Under the pieces are notes generated by a model that worked only from the letters and a program-made list of their open reading frames with translations, was not told where the DNA came from and did no database searches. A stretch of DNA of 64,000 nucleotides from CAWCTD01 sp963798455 (GTDB lineage Bacteria; Acidobacteriota; Terriglobia; Bryobacterales; Bryobacteraceae): positions 620,001 to 684,000 of the forward strand of contig CAWCTD010000004.1 in NCBI GenBank assembly GCA_963798455.1, written 5' to 3'. Below are positions 62,798 to 64,000 of this stretch, piece after piece (positions within the stretch are counted from its first letter, which is position 1; each line of letters opens with the position of its first letter). Position numbers and translations under genes: made by a program.

Positions 62798-64000
62798 ATG
62801 GAACAGGACGCTGGATCCATTCGAATTCTGCTGGAGCCGCTCGGGAAGGCCGTCCAGGCGCCGCGCGGTGCGCCGCTTCGGGACTTTCTGTTCTCGCACG
62901 GCGTTGAGTTCCCCTGCGGGGGCCAGGGTCAATGCAAGGGTTGCCGCGTCAAGATCATTCGCGGCCATGTCCCGGTCTCACCCGATGAGGCGGTGCTGCT
63001 ATCGGCGGAGGAGATCGCCTCCGGGTGGCGTTTGGCGTGCCGGCTTCGACCCGAGGAAGACATCGCCCTGGAGATTGAACAGTGGGAGACGGTCATCCTC
63101 AGCGACAACACGTCCGTCGAGGCGGCCCCGCGCGAGGGACTGGGCGTGGCGGTGGACCTCGGCTCCACCACACTGGTCGCACAACTTGTGGATCTCGGAA
63201 GCGGCCACGTGTTGGGAGTGCGGACGTCCCTGAATCCACAAGCCGCATACGGCAGTGATGTGATGAGCCGCATCGAAGCGGCCCTGTACCGCGGCGCAGG
63301 CCCCGCCCTGACGGGGGTGATTCGCGGCCGGGTGGGCGAGCTCGTCACGGATCTTCTCGCGGAGGCGAGCCCCGGCGCCGGTTCACTCGCCGATGTCGTG
63401 ATCGTGGGAAACACGGTGATGCATCACCTGTTCTGCGGCTTCGATGTCGAACCTCTGTCGCACGTCCCTTTTCATACCGATCACGGCGGGCGGGCGCTGT
63501 TGCACGCCTCCGATCTGGGTTGGCGCCTCCCCGAAGAAGTCCCAGTCCGCTTTTTGCCTTGCCTGGGCGGCTTCGTCGGCAGCGACATCCTCGGCGGGAT
63601 TCTGGCGACGAGGATACACGAGTCCCAAGCGCTGGCGGGTCTTATCGATCTGGGGACCAACGGGGAAATCGTCTTCGGCGATCGGAACCGGCTCATTTGC
63701 GCCTCAACGGCCGCCGGACCAGCCTTCGAAGGCGGGCTTATCTCGACCGGAATGCGGGCCGCCACGGGAGCCATTTCGGAAGTCCACCCTGGACCCGCGG
63801 GCCCCGTCTGCCGCGTCCTGGGCGACGTACCGCCCCGAGGCATCTGCGGCAGCGGGTTGGTGGATGCCGTGGCGGTGGGTCTTGAACTCGGCGTCATTGC
63901 TCCCAGCGGAAGGCTGGCCGCCGGAGGACGTCCCTGGGTGCTGGCGCCTCCCGTAAGCCTCACCCAATCCGACGTGCGTGCGCTCCAGCTTGCCAAGGGG
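62798..64000 (+). CDS. RACo-type corrinoid-protein reductive activator, 3' end cut
   Basis: About 401 residues are visible and the frame is open to the window end. The N-terminal 2Fe-2S domain has Cys in FPCGGQGQCKGCRVK and a fourth in LACRLRP. Then comes the actin-like ATPase domain typical of DUF4445/RACo (VAVDLGSTTLVAQLVDL, VVIVGNTVMHHLFCG, LIDLGTNGEIVFGD, ASTAAGPAFEGG, ICGSGLVDAV). Such proteins use ATP to reduce inactive Co(II) corrinoid back to Co(I). It begins 6 bp after the DUF1638 stop, making a three-gene unit with the UroD-like methyltransferase. Confidence 0.9.
   Translation, partial: MEQDAGSIRILLEPLGKAVQAPRGAPLRDFLFSHGVEFPCGGQGQCKGCRVKIIRGHVPVSPDEAVLLSAEEIASGWRLACRLRPEEDIALEIEQWETVILSDNTSVEAAPREGLGVAVDLGSTTLVAQLVDLGSGHVLGVRTSLNPQAAYGSDVMSRIEAALYRGAGPALTGVIRGRVGELVTDLLAEASPGAGSLADVVIVGNTVMHHLFCGFDVEPLSHVPFHTDHGGRALLHASDLGWRLPEEVPVRFLPCLGGFVGSDILGGILATRIHESQALAGLIDLGTNGEIVFGDRNRLICASTAAGPAFEGGLISTGMRAATGAISEVHPGPAGPVCRVLGDVPPRGICGSGLVDAVAVGLELGVIAPSGRLAAGGRPWVLAPPVSLTQSDVRALQLAKG

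Overview
The window comes from a high-GC Gram-negative bacterium, most likely an acidobacterium of the Solibacterales/Bryobacterales group. The best marker is the C-terminal domain of the secreted propeller protein at 52002-54074, which matches the family described as the Solibacter uncharacterized C-terminal domain. Envelope genes such as TolC, RND efflux parts and beta-barrels, together with many NarL-type two-component systems, fit this placement. No rRNA, CRISPR array, prophage or replication origin was seen.

Layout. 1-5.1 kb: an osmolyte-type cassette (GT81 glucosyl-3-phosphoglycerate synthase-like, a second nucleotide-sugar glycosyltransferase, an MscS-type TM-helix protein), then a histidine kinase/LuxR regulator pair. 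5.1-9.8 kb: a minus-strand group with deoC, a GAF-GAF-SpoIIE phosphatase, lysA and two small proteins. 9.9-11.9 kb: a second kinase/regulator pair. 11.9-13.8 kb: a mobile-DNA scar, with a complete IS4-family element (8-bp target duplication) inside a decayed IS66 transposase. 13.8-17.3 kb: a tannase-family esterase and two tandem BsuPI-domain secreted proteins. 17.3-26.9 kb: a coupled operon of secreted protein, OmpR regulator, kinase, TolC, adaptor, RND pump and propeller protein. 26.9-28.7 kb: a DUF1080 protein and a RAYT transposase bracketed by inverted REP-like repeats. 28.6-33.8 kb: iscRSUA-hscB-hscA-iscX with a promoter and a palindromic operator. 34-40.5 kb: a second RND efflux operon.

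40.6-47.1 kb: a DinB protein, an EPS initiating phosphotransferase, and the tRNA (Gly, Thr, Tyr, Thr)-tuf-rpmG-tRNA-Trp-secE-nusG-rplK cluster. rplA does not follow; a DUF6602 gene with an in-frame TAG and a tRNA-like remnant lie there. 47.2-55.3 kb: an exopolysaccharide-type operon (deacetylase/hydrolase, outer-membrane protein, propeller protein, GT2 synthase). 55.4-59.5 kb: HtrA protease, a regulator/kinase pair and an outer-membrane gene remnant. 59.5-64 kb: an MFS carrier divergent from a corrinoid methyl-transfer cluster (UroD/MtaA-like, DUF1638, RACo-type activator), cut by the window end.

Two patches (about 23.4-25.7 and 43.7-45.5 kb) carry many single-base indels inside otherwise well conserved genes, including essential ones. 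Sequence error is the likeliest cause, and coordinates of those genes are given across the frame breaks.
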